DNA from: Hasllibacter sp. MH4015
GTDB lineage: Bacteria > Pseudomonadota > Alphaproteobacteria > Rhodobacterales > Rhodobacteraceae
Assembly (NCBI RefSeq): GCF_020177575.1
Contig: NZ_JAHTBK010000001.1
Span: 1,116,001 to 1,180,000 of the forward strand
DNA: 64,000 bases
Reading direction: 5' to 3'
The notes below the pieces were generated by a model. That model did no database searches. It worked only from the letters and a program-made list of their open reading frames with translations, and was not told the DNA's origin. Both the position numbers and the translations under genes were made by a program. This document shows, one piece after another, positions 43,036-52,511 of the stretch (position 1 is its first letter; each line of letters opens with the position of its first letter).

Positions 43036-45155
43036 TCGGTCGAGTAATAGCCCGACGAATAGCCGTCATACCCGTATTGCCCGGAATAGCCGTAGCTTTT
43101 CATCTTCTTGGCATCGACCTGTGTCAGCACCGCGCCGTCGGCGGGATGCCCGACGGAGGCCAGCATCTCCAGCCCCTGGCGCACTTGCGTGCGGGTGGTG
43201 GAGCCCCAGCGCACCGCGAAGATCGCGATATCGGCATAGCGCGTCAGCACGCGCGCATCGGGCACGGCCAGAACCGGCGGGCTGTCGATGATGATGTGGT
43301 GGTAATGGCCACGCAGGCGGGTGATCAGCTCCTTGAAGCGGCGGGTCTCGAACAGATCGGCGGCGTTGAAATCCCCGCCCGAGCCCATCAGGACCTCGAT
43401 CCCCAGCTCCTCGTCGAACAGATCGACCTCCTCCAGACGCTTGCGGCCAAGCACCACGTCGATGAGTTGCACGCAGTTGCGCGCCTCCTCGTTGACATAG
43501 GCGCGCAGGGTCTGGCGGCGCACATCGGCCTCCACCAGCAAGGTGCGCTTGCCTTCCAGCGTGGCGAAATACCGCGCCAGCGCCAGGGACAGGGTCGTCT
43601 TGCCCTCTCCGGGGATGGAGGAGGTGACGAGGATGACCTGAGGCTCGGCTTCCGTATTGGTCATCAGGATCGAGGTGCGCAGGTTGCGCACCGCCTCCGC
43701 GAAGACCGAATTGGGCTTGTCCTTGAGGCTTTTCAACACGCCGCGCCGGTCGCTGGTGGACATGGCGGGCAGGCTGCCCAGAACCGGGGTGCGGGTGTAT
43801 TGCTGCACCTCGTCGGAGGTGCGGAAGCCCGCGAAACGCATCTCGCGCACCAGCGCGATCGCGGCCCCGAGGACCGCACCCAGGAACCCGCCGACCATCA
43901 GAAGGAACATGACGCGCGGGCTTGACGGCGGGCGTGGTACCGCTTCGGACAGGATGCGGCTGTCGGCGCTTTCTAGGCCGCGCTGGACGCTGGCCTCCTG
44001 CAGGCGCGTCAGGAATGTCTGGTAGAGCAGGCGCGCGGCGTCGGCCTCCCGTTCCAGTTGCTGCATCGCGATCAATTCGTCCGATTGCGTGCTGATCTGG
44101 TCGGTCAATTCCTCCGCCGAGCGTTCGAGGGAGGTCAACTGCGCCTCGCTGCGGCGGATGTCGCTGGCCACGTCGTCCACGATCCCCTGGATCGCGAGTT
44201 CGGCCGCATCTTCGTTCAGGCGACCGGCGCGGAACCGTTGCACGATGCCGCTGAACCGTCCGTCGCCCGCGGATTCGGCCACGTCCACCATTGCCGCGCC
44301 ACCCTCGACGCCCTCGAACAGCGTCAGCAGGGATTGATCCGTGGCGATGCTGGCGCGTGCCTCGTCGATGCGGGCGCGCAGGTCGCGCAATTGCAGGTTC
44401 TGGGCCTGCAACAGGTCCGCGTCGATCACATCGGAGGCTTCCATCCGCTGTGCGAGGTCCTGTTCCAGCATCTCCACATTCGCCTCAAGCTCGGTGGTGC
44501 GTTCGGACAGGAACTCGATGGCCCGGGTGGAATCGTCGAGCTTCCGGCGGATCTGGTTGTCGATATAGAGCTCCGCCAGCCGGTTCACGATCAGCGCCGA
44601 TTGGTTCGGGTCCGTCGTCTCGATCGAGATGCGGAATGCCAGGGACTGGCGCACGTTGGTGACCCGGATCAGGCCGCTCAGGCGGTCGATCACGATATTG
44701 CGCAGCGCGCTTTCGGGCGGGGTGCGCGGTTCCGCGCCTGACAGGAAGGCGGTCAGACGGCCCATCAGGTTCAGCTCCGTACTGGCGAATTCCGGCACCT
44801 CGGTCAGGTTGAGGTCGTCGACCAGCTCCCCGATCAGGTTGCGGGAGCGGAAGACCTCGATCTCGGTATTGATCGCGACGGTATCGGTGCCACCGCCCGC
44901 AAAGATGCTCTCGATATCGCCGATGACCTGTTGCTCGCCCCCTTCCAGCGCCACCGTGGCGGTGGCGGGGTACAGCGGCACGGCGACGCGGGTGGCGTAG
45001 TAGCCGGTGCAAAGCACGCCGATGATGGCGAAAAGGAGTATCCACCACTTGCCGCGCCACAGCGTCGAGAAGAGCGCCATGAGGTCGATTTCAGCAACGA
45101 TATCGGCAGGGGGATCGAAGGAGCGTGTGTCGGATCGCTCGTCAGCTCGGCTCAT
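43032..45155 (-). CDS. Polysaccharide tyrosine autokinase (Wzc/ExoP-like)
   Basis: 707 residues. A Wzz-type chain-length domain with a first membrane helix (about 37-55, WWILLFAIIGVLCTGYYA), a long coiled periplasmic part and a second helix about residue 425. Then a BY-kinase domain: Walker A SSIPGEGKTTLS, a Walker A'-like LLVEADVRR, and Walker B-like IIIDSPPVL. The last 20 residues hold seven tyrosines (SYGYSGQYGYDGYSSGYYST), the autophosphorylation cluster. It regulates exopolysaccharide export. Divergent from the epimerase gene. Confidence 0.92.
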   Translation of the reverse strand: MSRADERSDTRSFDPPADIVAEIDLMALFSTLWRGKWWILLFAIIGVLCTGYYATRVAVPLYPATATVALEGGEQQVIGDIESIFAGGGTDTVAINTEIEVFRSRNLIGELVDDLNLTEVPEFASTELNLMGRLTAFLSGAEPRTPPESALRNIVIDRLSGLIRVTNVRQSLAFRISIETTDPNQSALIVNRLAELYIDNQIRRKLDDSTRAIEFLSERTTELEANVEMLEQDLAQRMEASDVIDADLLQAQNLQLRDLRARIDEARASIATDQSLLTLFEGVEGGAAMVDVAESAGDGRFSGIVQRFRAGRLNEDAAELAIQGIVDDVASDIRRSEAQLTSLERSAEELTDQISTQSDELIAMQQLEREADAARLLYQTFLTRLQEASVQRGLESADSRILSEAVPRPPSSPRVMFLLMVGGFLGAVLGAAIALVREMRFAGFRTSDEVQQYTRTPVLGSLPAMSTSDRRGVLKSLKDKPNSVFAEAVRNLRTSILMTNTEAEPQVILVTSSIPGEGKTTLSLALARYFATLEGKRTLLVEADVRRQTLRAYVNEEARNCVQLIDVVLGRKRLEEVDLFDEELGIEVLMGSGGDFNAADLFETRRFKELITRLRGHYHHIIIDSPPVLAVPDARVLTRYADIAIFAVRWGSTTRTQVRQGLEMLASVGHPADGAVLTQVDAKKMKSYGYSGQYGYDGYSSGYYSTD

Positions 45156-45471
45156 CTGCGGTGGGTGTCCGTCTTTTGTCGTAGAGGTCGTTGGGCCGCG
45201 AGTCTAAGCGACGGGTCCGGGAATGGCGATAGGGAAATCCCCGGGCGCAATCCCCCTTGGCGGCACGGTGCCCGGCGGGTCGGCGGGATCGCGCGGCGGG
45301 CCGGGCGCTTGATCGGCAGAAGCGCACCGATGGCGGGGACGGTTGCAGAAAATGCTGACATCGCGGGGCATTGTGGCCTATAGCGCGCTTGGGATCGCGT
45401 CTGCACACGCGACATTAAGGGAAAATTAACCTGATCCACGTCCGAATGGTCCAAGGGATCGGGGTGCCGAT
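45156..45471. other. 316-bp divergent intergenic region of the polysaccharide genes
   Basis: Contains the promoters of the autokinase (leftward) and the epimerase (rightward). I find no clear operator, hairpin with T-run or small gene. AT content rises only in the last 60 bases before the epimerase start. Confidence 0.5.
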
Positions 45472-47328
45472 ATGCTGAACGATATGACGCGCCGCCAGAA
45501 GCGGTACATGTTTCTGCTCTTTGACTGGGCGATGGTGCCGCTGGCCCTCGCCGCCGCGTTTGCGTTGCGTTACGGCGATCTCTTCCCCGGTGAACAATTG
45601 CGCGCCTCCCTTCCGCTGATCGCGGTGATGGTGGGCTTCGCGCCCTTCGTGGTCATCACCTGTCGGTTGCCATGGATCAAGCTGACGGCGCTGGACGTCA
45701 CCGCGATGATCCGGATCGCCACGGCCTCCGTCATCCTCGGCGTGGCGGCGATGGTGGCAAGCTACCTTCTGTCGGTCAGCGCGCCGCGCTCCGTGCCGAT
45801 CATCTTCGGCGCGCTGTTTTTCGTGTTGTCGGTGATCGGGCGCAATGTCGGTGCCGTGGTCATCGGCGGGCTTTTGGACCGCAATCACGGTGTGCCCGTG
45901 GCGATCTACGGGGCCGGGGCGGCGGGTATCCAGCTGGCCTCCGCCCTGCGGGCCAGTTCCGAAGTCCGCCCCGTCATATTCATCGACGATAACCCGTCGC
46001 TCCATGGCCTGCTGATCTCGGGCCTCAGCGTCGCGTCCCCTGAATCCCTGCGCCGTTTGGTGGAAGAGGGGCAGATCACCCGTATCCTCGTGGCCATGCC
46101 GTCCCTGTCCAAGGGGCAGCTGGACCGATTGGTGGAGGATCTGTCGGCCTTTGGCGTCGAGGTGCAGGTTCTGCCGTCCTATGTCGACCTGATCTCGGGC
46201 AAATCGAACGAGTTGAAGACCGTGGCGCCCGATGCGCTTCTGGGCCGCGACAAGGTGGATCTGGACGTGCCCGACATCGCCAAGGCCTATGCGGGACGGG
46301 TGGTGATGATCACCGGGGCGGGCGGGTCAATCGGGTCGGAATTGTGCCGCCAATTGCTCGATTGCGGGCCGTCGCGGATCGTCTTCTACGAACAATCGGA
46401 ATACGCGCTCTATGAGATCGACCGCGAATTGCGCCCCCGGGCGGAGGAGGCGCGGATCGCGGTGTCCGCGCGGCTCGGCTCCGTCACCAACCCCGCCCGC
46501 GTCGCATCCGTCATGGCCGATGAGGGCGTTGATATCGTCCTGCACGCCGCCGCCTACAAGCACGTCCCCCTGGTGGAGGACAATGAGCTGGAAGGCGCGC
46601 GCAACAACGTGATCGGCACCCAGATCGTCGCCGCCGCCGCGGAGGCCGCGGGGGTCGAACGCTTCATCCTCGTCTCCACCGACAAGGCGGTGCGCCCGAC
46701 CAACATCATGGGCGCGACCAAGCGCATGGCTGAAATGGTGGTGCAGGACATGGCCTCGCGCGCCACACGCACCCGTTTCGCCATGGTGCGCTTCGGCAAT
46801 GTGCTGGGATCGTCGGGCTCCGTCCTGCCGCTGTTCCAGCGCCAGATCCGCGTGGGCGGGCCGGTGACGGTCACGCATCCCGATGTCACCCGCTTCTTCA
46901 TGACCATCCCCGAGGCCGCGCGCCTTGTGCTTCTGGGCGGGGCCTATGCCACGGGCGGCGATGTCTTCGTGCTCGATATGGGCAAGCCGATGCGCATCTA
47001 CGACATTGCCGAACGGATGATCCAGATGTCGGGCGCCAAGGTGCGCGATGCGGATCATCCCCAGGGGATCGAGATCAAGATCACCGGCCTGCGTCCGGGC
47101 GAAAAGCTCTACGAGGAATTGCTGATCGACGATGACAGCCTGATCGCCACGCCGCATCCCAAGATCCTTAGGGCGGAGGAGGATCGGCTGAGCCAGATCG
47201 AAGTCGCTGGCATGGTGCGGGAGGCCAAGGCCGCGATCGAGCAGGGTGATGCAGAGCGGTTCCGCGTGACGGTGGAGGGCTTCGTGAAAGGCTACTCCCG
47301 CCCGCCCCATACCGACAAATCCGCCTGA
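45472..47328 (+). CDS. UDP-sugar 4,6-dehydratase/epimerase, CapD/PglF/WbpM type
   Basis: 618 residues. Four membrane helices in the first 130 residues, a CoA-binding-like Rossmann fold (VAIYGAGAAGIQLASALRAS) and then the SDR domain with MITGAGGSIGSELCRQLL and STDKAVRPTNIMGATKRMAE. Members make UDP-4-keto-6-deoxy-GlcNAc for bacillosamine, FucNAc or QuiNAc. This would start an exopolysaccharide or lipid-linked glycan, matching the neighbouring autokinase. Confidence 0.92.
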   Translation: MLNDMTRRQKRYMFLLFDWAMVPLALAAAFALRYGDLFPGEQLRASLPLIAVMVGFAPFVVITCRLPWIKLTALDVTAMIRIATASVILGVAAMVASYLLSVSAPRSVPIIFGALFFVLSVIGRNVGAVVIGGLLDRNHGVPVAIYGAGAAGIQLASALRASSEVRPVIFIDDNPSLHGLLISGLSVASPESLRRLVEEGQITRILVAMPSLSKGQLDRLVEDLSAFGVEVQVLPSYVDLISGKSNELKTVAPDALLGRDKVDLDVPDIAKAYAGRVVMITGAGGSIGSELCRQLLDCGPSRIVFYEQSEYALYEIDRELRPRAEEARIAVSARLGSVTNPARVASVMADEGVDIVLHAAAYKHVPLVEDNELEGARNNVIGTQIVAAAAEAAGVERFILVSTDKAVRPTNIMGATKRMAEMVVQDMASRATRTRFAMVRFGNVLGSSGSVLPLFQRQIRVGGPVTVTHPDVTRFFMTIPEAARLVLLGGAYATGGDVFVLDMGKPMRIYDIAERMIQMSGAKVRDADHPQGIEIKITGLRPGEKLYEELLIDDDSLIATPHPKILRAEEDRLSQIEVAGMVREAKAAIEQGDAERFRVTVEGFVKGYSRPPHTDKSA

Positions 47329-47440
47329 CCCATAGCGGTTTGTCCAGACCCTCAATCGGGTGTCGGGAAGACGTCGCAGCGCGGCATTGATGGCGCCGCA
47401 TTTCTCAAAAAACTGATCTCTCAGGCTTTGACGAAAGGCT

Positions 47441-48553
47441 TTAGGCCTGTTGCCATCCCTCCAGCAGATGCAGGCGCGGTGCCGCGCCTTCGGGCCAGGC
47501 ATGGAAAACAGCCGGGTCGCCAGGTGCAAGATCGGGCGCGATCCCCATCAGGGCGCGCGGCGTGGTGGTCGCCATGCGGATCACGGCATCGCGGGGCAGG
47601 GCGGTCGCCGCCTCCATCACCGCCACCGCGCGCGCCAGCGTCAGGTCCGCGCCCGCCAGCGTTCCATCCTCCAATGTCAGCCGCCCGTCTTGCCGCGTGA
47701 TCCTGCGCCCGCCCAGTGCGAACACCGCGTGATCCGTTCCCGCCACGGCCATGGCATCACTGACCAGATAGGCCGCCGCCCCGTGCCGCGCGGCAAGGCG
47801 CAGCATGTCGGGATGCACATGAACCCCGTCGGCGATCAATCCGAAGCTGCCACGCTCCAACGCCGCAAGGGCCAGACCCGGCGCGCGGTGGTCGAGCCCG
47901 GACATGGCGTTGAACAGATGTGTCGCAGCCACGGCACCTGCATCGAATGCCGTCCGCGCCGTGGCGCTGTCACACCCGGAATGGCCGAGCGCCACGATGA
48001 TACCCTCCGCGCAGAGGGCGGCGATCCGCTCCGGCGGCACAAGCTCCGGCGCTATCGTCAGTTTCAGCCGCCCGACCTGCCCCTTCACGCGGGCGTAGAG
48101 CGCCAGGTCATCGTCGGTGAGCGGGCGCAGCATCGCCGGGTCATGGGCACCGGGCCGCGTCAGATGCGGCCCTTCCAGATGCAGGCCCCGGATCTGCCAC
48201 AGACCCGCGCGGCGGGCCTCCTCGATCAGATCGGCGATCCGCGCGATCTCCGCCGCCGTGTCGGAAATCAGCGTGGGCAGGATATGGGGCACGCCATCGT
48301 GCAAATGCGCCTCGGCCATCGCCCGCAAATCCGCCACGTCGCGGCACGCCCCCAGCATCAGGCCGCCGCCGCCATTGACCTGCACGTCGAACATCGGCGG
48401 TGACACGATCTGCCCGCCAAGGTCTTCGCGCGTATCACCCGTGCCGTCGCCCGCCGCGACGATGTCCGCGATGCACCCCCCTTCCACGACCAGGTCGCGC
48501 CAGTGCATGTCCTGCGCCCCGATCAGGGCGGCATTGGCGAAGACATGCCTCAT
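47441..48553 (-). CDS. nagA: N-acetylglucosamine-6-phosphate deacetylase
   Basis: 370 residues from the ATG at 48553, which overlaps the kinase stop (ATGA); the longer frame to 48949 is antisense-like. Amidohydrolase that makes glucosamine-6-phosphate and acetate. Motifs: MFDVQVNGGGGLML at about 58, LHLEGPHLTRPGAHDPAML, GHSGCD, ATHLFNAMSGLDHR and the final LVSDAMAVAG (catalytic Asp). Last gene of the GntR-led operon. Confidence 0.9.
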   Translation of the reverse strand: MRHVFANAALIGAQDMHWRDLVVEGGCIADIVAAGDGTGDTREDLGGQIVSPPMFDVQVNGGGGLMLGACRDVADLRAMAEAHLHDGVPHILPTLISDTAAEIARIADLIEEARRAGLWQIRGLHLEGPHLTRPGAHDPAMLRPLTDDDLALYARVKGQVGRLKLTIAPELVPPERIAALCAEGIIVALGHSGCDSATARTAFDAGAVAATHLFNAMSGLDHRAPGLALAALERGSFGLIADGVHVHPDMLRLAARHGAAAYLVSDAMAVAGTDHAVFALGGRRITRQDGRLTLEDGTLAGADLTLARAVAVMEAATALPRDAVIRMATTTPRALMGIAPDLAPGDPAVFHAWPEGAAPRLHLLEGWQQA

Positions 48554-49395
48554 GGCAGGGCCCGCGCCATGGCAAGCGCCCCGTCGAGCGCGGAGCCCTT
48601 GGGCGCTTGCAGCCCCGCTGCCTCTGTGTCGCGCAACCGCCCCGCCAGCGCTTTCCCAAGCCCGCCGGTCAGGACCCAGGGCGCGCCCTCGGGATGGCCG
48701 ATGTCGCGCAGGCCGCGTCGCAATTCCGCCTCCACCGATCCTTGCAGGTCGTCCGCCCACGCGCCGGGATGTGCCAGCACTATGGGGGCGAGCGCAGCGA
48801 AGTCCTCGGGCCCCGCGTCGCGCGCGAACAGGACGGGATGCGCGCCGATCTCCGCTAGCAGGGCCGCGCGCAGGGGATCGTCGCGGAAATGGTCCAACCG
48901 CCCATCCTCGATCCGGCAAAGTTGCGACAGGGCCAGATGCCCCAGCCACGCGGCGGAGCCTTCGTCCCCCAAATCGAAGCCCCAGCCGCCCTGATGGGTC
49001 ACGCCCCGCCCGTCGCGGCGGATGAGGAACGACCCGGTGCCAAGGTTCACAAGCGTCCCCTCCGCCCCCGCAAAGGCACCTTCCAACGCCGTGACGCTGT
49101 CATCGACCACGTAGGCCAGAACCGACAGGCGCATGGCGAAGGCATCGGCCACGCCGGGCAGGCGGCACCCGGCCAGCCCCGCCACGATACGCGCGCCGGT
49201 AAGATCCTCCAGGCTCAGGTCCAATGGCCCAAGCGCATCGGCAAGCGCCAGGCGGATCGCGGCCTCCGCCGCTGCGGGGTCGGTGACGACGTTGGCGGGC
49301 CCGCCTTCGGCCCGCGCCTCCCGCCCGCCCGCCACGGCGACAACCCGGCACCCCGTGCCGCCGCCGTCGATCCCGATATGCAAGGTCGTGTCCAT
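48550..49395 (-). CDS. N-acetylglucosamine/glucosamine kinase (BadF/BadG ATPase family)
   Basis: 281 residues. Start LHIGIDGGGTGCRVVAVAGG is the phosphate-1 motif of the ASKHA fold; LVNLGTGSFLIRRDGRGVTHQGGWGFDLGDEGSAAWLG gives phosphate-2 and the adenosine loop. The family includes GlcNAc and glucosamine kinases; coupling with nagA by an ATGA overlap supports GlcNAc as substrate. It lies 23 bp after the Gfo/Idh/MocA gene. Confidence 0.88.
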   Translation of the reverse strand: MDTTLHIGIDGGGTGCRVVAVAGGREARAEGGPANVVTDPAAAEAAIRLALADALGPLDLSLEDLTGARIVAGLAGCRLPGVADAFAMRLSVLAYVVDDSVTALEGAFAGAEGTLVNLGTGSFLIRRDGRGVTHQGGWGFDLGDEGSAAWLGHLALSQLCRIEDGRLDHFRDDPLRAALLAEIGAHPVLFARDAGPEDFAALAPIVLAHPGAWADDLQGSVEAELRRGLRDIGHPEGAPWVLTGGLGKALAGRLRDTEAAGLQAPKGSALDGALAMARALP

Positions 49396-49418
49396 CGCGG
49401 GGCAGCTTAGGGCAGGGA

Positions 49419-50507
49419 TCAGATCAGCGAAACCACCCGGCCGGTCAGGGCCGCCTCCTGCGCCGCCATGCCCATGCGCACTGCCGCCGCCCCGTCGGCC
49501 AGCGTCACCTGCGGCTGGTGGCCATGGCGCACGACTTTCAGGAATTGTACGTGCTGGTAATAGGTGGAGCCGTGGTGATCGCCTGCCGTCAGCAAATCCT
49601 TGTCGACCGGGGTGTCATGCACGACCTGCCCCGTGGTCGGCGCGCGGGGGCTGACGATCACCTTGGGCATCGGGGCCGGGCCCAGATCGGGGTTCCAGAA
49701 CCGGGTGGGGCCAGGCACCTTCGCCTCGATCTTGCCGGAGGGACCGACGGCGCTGATCTCCTCCTGGTACTCGCTGCCCTCGGCGAACATGCACAGGTCC
49801 AGAAGCGCGCGCGCGCCGCGGGCGAAATCGACGATGACATAGCCATGGTCCCAGATGTCAGGCACGCGCCCGCCATAGACCTCATCAAGATGGTTCACGG
49901 CCTGACCGGCACTGGCCATCACGCGCACCGGCTCATCGCGCAGGATCAGGCGCATCAGGTCGAAGAAGTGGCAGCATTTCTCGACGAAGGTACCACCGCT
50001 ATTTTCGTTAAAGCGGTTCCAGTCGCCGACCTTTTCGAGAAACGGAAAGCGGTGTTCGCGGATTGACAGCATCTTGATCCCGCCGGTGGCGGCATCCACC
50101 AGCTCCCGGAACTTGGCCACGGGCGGCATGTAGCGGTATTCCATCGCTACCCAGACCGGGGCGGCGTAGCTGTCCGCGAAGGCCGCCACATCGCCCGCAT
50201 CCTCCGGCGCGGTGAAAAGCGGCTTCTCGCACAGGATCGGCAGGGTGCGCAGGCCCGCGATCTGCTTGAGCGTCGCGACATGGGTGTGGTTGGGCGACGC
50301 GATCACCAGCGCGTCGACATCGTTGCGCGTCACCAGGCTTTCGAGATCGGGGGCGCGGGTCGCCCGGGGCTCCGTCGCCTGCGCGCGCGCGGCCATCGTG
50401 TCATCGGGCTCGAAGAACCCCGTGACCTGCGTGTCGGCCAGAAGCGCGATGTTGCGCATATGCTCCTGCCCCATCATGCCCGCACCCACGATGCCGTATC
50501 GCGTCAT
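49419..50507 (-). CDS. Gfo/Idh/MocA-family NAD(P)-dependent protein
   Basis: 362 residues. Rossmann start YGIVGAGMMGQEHMRNIALL, the EKP motif at 94-96 (CEKPLF), and the second-domain GGTFVEKCCHFFDLMRL with His180 and Asp183 in the usual HxxD positions. Members are sugar dehydrogenases, but the same fold also includes NAD-dependent glycosidases (families GH109 and GH188, the latter acting on sulfoquinovosides). Which applies here is open; the operon partners make the glycosidase reading worth testing. Confidence 0.88.
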   Translation of the reverse strand: MTRYGIVGAGMMGQEHMRNIALLADTQVTGFFEPDDTMAARAQATEPRATRAPDLESLVTRNDVDALVIASPNHTHVATLKQIAGLRTLPILCEKPLFTAPEDAGDVAAFADSYAAPVWVAMEYRYMPPVAKFRELVDAATGGIKMLSIREHRFPFLEKVGDWNRFNENSGGTFVEKCCHFFDLMRLILRDEPVRVMASAGQAVNHLDEVYGGRVPDIWDHGYVIVDFARGARALLDLCMFAEGSEYQEEISAVGPSGKIEAKVPGPTRFWNPDLGPAPMPKVIVSPRAPTTGQVVHDTPVDKDLLTAGDHHGSTYYQHVQFLKVVRHGHQPQVTLADGAAAVRMGMAAQEAALTGRVVSLI

Positions 50508-50525
50508 AGTCTTTCGTCCTTCACG

Positions 50526-51260
50526 TCAGGGCACCCGCGCGAAATACCGCGCGCGGGTGGGATCGAACCAGGTTCGGGAAAACTCGCAAGGGGCGCCGTA
50601 TTGGTCGAAGGCGCGGCGCTCCACGTAGCCCATCATGTGCCCGGGCGCGAGGCCGAGGTCCTCGGGCGCCCAATCCGGCAAGGCGGCGGCGCTGATGCGA
50701 TCCTCCACGTTGCGGATCTTCAGGAACAGCCGCTCCTCATAGGTGCGGTAGAGCGATTCGGAGATTGTTCTAGGCGTCAGGCCATTGTCGTCATGCCAGC
50801 GCCCGTCGAGCCAGATCTCCTCCAACGCCACAGGCTCCGCGCTCAACGACCGCAGCCGGCGCATCCGGATACCGAAGGGCAGGGTCGTCCCGATATCGGG
50901 GATGTCGGCGGGCTTGGTCATCTTGGCCATGTCCAGAAGCCGCGCCGTGGGCAGGCCTCCGCCGCCCGGGTTCCGTTCCAGCCGGAACAGCGCGTAGGTG
51001 CCGACGTTGGATTTGCCCCCCAGCACGTAATTGCCCGACCCCTGCCGCCGGTCGATCAGCCCCCGGTCGGCCAGCACCTGAAGCGCCTTGCGCAGGGTCG
51101 CGACGGCCACGCCGAAATCGGCGGCCATCTGGCGTTCCGGGGGCAGCTTGTCCCCCTCACCCAGACGCCCGCCGCCGATGTCGATCGTCAGCTCTTCGGC
51201 GATGCGAAGATAGGTCGGAAGCGCGCCCTGTTCGGACGCGTCGCGCGTGTCACCCGGCAT
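50526..51260 (-). CDS. GntR/HutC-family regulator with UTRA domain
   Basis: 244 residues from the ATG at 51260, supported by AAGGGAGG; a longer frame to 51314 would cross the operator. Winged helix at about 15-75 (PTYLRIAEELTIDIGGG, then LPPERQMAADFGVAVATLRKAL), then a UTRA effector domain ending EFSRTWFDPTRARYFARV. HutC-type regulators such as NagR sense sugar phosphates. It heads the kinase/nagA operon and diverges from the monooxygenase pair, so it probably represses both. Confidence 0.9.
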   Translation of the reverse strand: MPGDTRDASEQGALPTYLRIAEELTIDIGGGRLGEGDKLPPERQMAADFGVAVATLRKALQVLADRGLIDRRQGSGNYVLGGKSNVGTYALFRLERNPGGGGLPTARLLDMAKMTKPADIPDIGTTLPFGIRMRRLRSLSAEPVALEEIWLDGRWHDDNGLTPRTISESLYRTYEERLFLKIRNVEDRISAAALPDWAPEDLGLAPGHMMGYVERRAFDQYGAPCEFSRTWFDPTRARYFARVP

Positions 51261-51286
51261 CGCGTCCTCCCTTCGCTTGGCCGAAA

Positions 51287-51307
51287 TTGATATACCATTG
51301 ATATACC
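51287..51307. promoter_or_regulatory. Duplicated 10-mer TTGATATACC, likely GntR operator
   Basis: TTGATATACC at 51287-51296 and again at 51298-51307, one base apart (one helical turn). It lies 26 bases upstream of the GntR start and 49 bases before the monooxygenase start. It stands out as AT-rich in GC-rich surroundings. Confidence 0.65.
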
Positions 51308-51356
51308 TATTCATCGTTGCTACGCCTGAGCAGGCGAAAGATCAAGGGAGGCGGCG

Positions 51357-52511
51357 ATGAGTGTGGTTCCGGTCACATCTGGGGATCTGACGGGCGCGGA
51401 AGTCAGCTGGTTCGCGGCCCTTTGTTCGGACGATTACGAATTTCTCGGCGTGCCGGACGGGCGGCTGCGGTCGTCGTGGGACCATTGCTCGGGCCTCGTG
51501 AAAGAGGCGGAGGCACAGGGCTTTCGCAACATCCTGTGCCCGTCGTCGTACCAGGTGGGGCAGGACACGCTGTCCTTCGTGGCTGGTTGCGCGCCGATTA
51601 CCAGCAAAATTAACCTCTTGGCCGCCGTCCGGTGCGGGGAAATGCAGCCGATCATGCTGGCGCGCACCATCGCCACGCTCGATCACATGCTGGAGGGGCG
51701 GCTGACGGTGAACATCATCTCCTCGGATTTTCCGGGGGAGAAGGCGGAGAGCGGGTTCCGGTATCAACGCTCCCGCGAGGTGGTGGAAATCCTCAAGCAG
51801 GCCTGGACCCAAGACGAGATCAATTACCACGGCGAAGTCTATGATTTCGAAGGATTAACCACCGACCCCGCCAAACCGTATCAGACCGGTGGGCCGCTTT
51901 TGTATTTCGGCGGCTACTCGCCCCCCGCGCTGGAGCTTTGCGGGCAGCATTGCGATGTCTACCTGATGTGGCCGGAGCCGAAGGAGGCTTTGGCACAGAG
52001 GATGAAGGACGTCCACCAAGTCGCCGAAAAATATGGAAGAACGCTCGATTACGGCCTGCGCGTTCACATGATTGTCCGCGATACGGAGGCGGAGGCGCGG
52101 GAATATGCGGAACACCTGACCTCAAAGTTGGACGACGAATACGGCCAGTTGATCCGCGAACGCGCATTGGACAGCACGTCCTTGGGTGTTTCGCATCAGG
52201 CGAAAGCCCGCGAATTGGCGGACAAATACGGCTATGTGGAGCCGCATCTGTGGACCGGGATCGGGCGGGCGCGCTCGGGCTGTGGGGCGGCGCTTGTGGG
52301 CTCCGCCGACCAGATCCTGACCCAGATCGAGGATTACAAGAAGATGGGCATTCGCGCCTTCATCTTCTCGGGCTATCCGCATATGGATGAATGCAAGCAT
52401 TTCGGCCGACTGGTCATGCCGGAGCTGGAAACCTGTTCATTGCCAGAGGTTTACGGGCGCGTCCCGGCCTCCGTGCCAGAAACGCCACTGGGCGTGGGAG
52501 AGAGACGATGA
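51357..52511 (+). CDS. SsuD-like flavin-dependent monooxygenase (LLM class)
   Basis: 384 residues, same length as alkanesulfonate monooxygenase SsuD and alignable over its length (PLLYFGGYSPPALEL, DVYLMWPEP, GLRVHMIVRDT, HLWTGIGRARSGCGAALVG, FSGYPHMDECKHFGRL). The SsuD sulfonate-site residues have counterparts: Arg235 and His237, Arg306, Tyr340 and His342. The SsuD Cys54 position is not a Cys. It should use reduced FMN and O2, most likely to cleave a C-S bond, releasing sulfite and an aldehyde. No flavin reductase is nearby. Overlaps the reductase gene (ATGA). Confidence 0.85.
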   Translation: MSVVPVTSGDLTGAEVSWFAALCSDDYEFLGVPDGRLRSSWDHCSGLVKEAEAQGFRNILCPSSYQVGQDTLSFVAGCAPITSKINLLAAVRCGEMQPIMLARTIATLDHMLEGRLTVNIISSDFPGEKAESGFRYQRSREVVEILKQAWTQDEINYHGEVYDFEGLTTDPAKPYQTGGPLLYFGGYSPPALELCGQHCDVYLMWPEPKEALAQRMKDVHQVAEKYGRTLDYGLRVHMIVRDTEAEAREYAEHLTSKLDDEYGQLIRERALDSTSLGVSHQAKARELADKYGYVEPHLWTGIGRARSGCGAALVGSADQILTQIEDYKKMGIRAFIFSGYPHMDECKHFGRLVMPELETCSLPEVYGRVPASVPETPLGVGERR

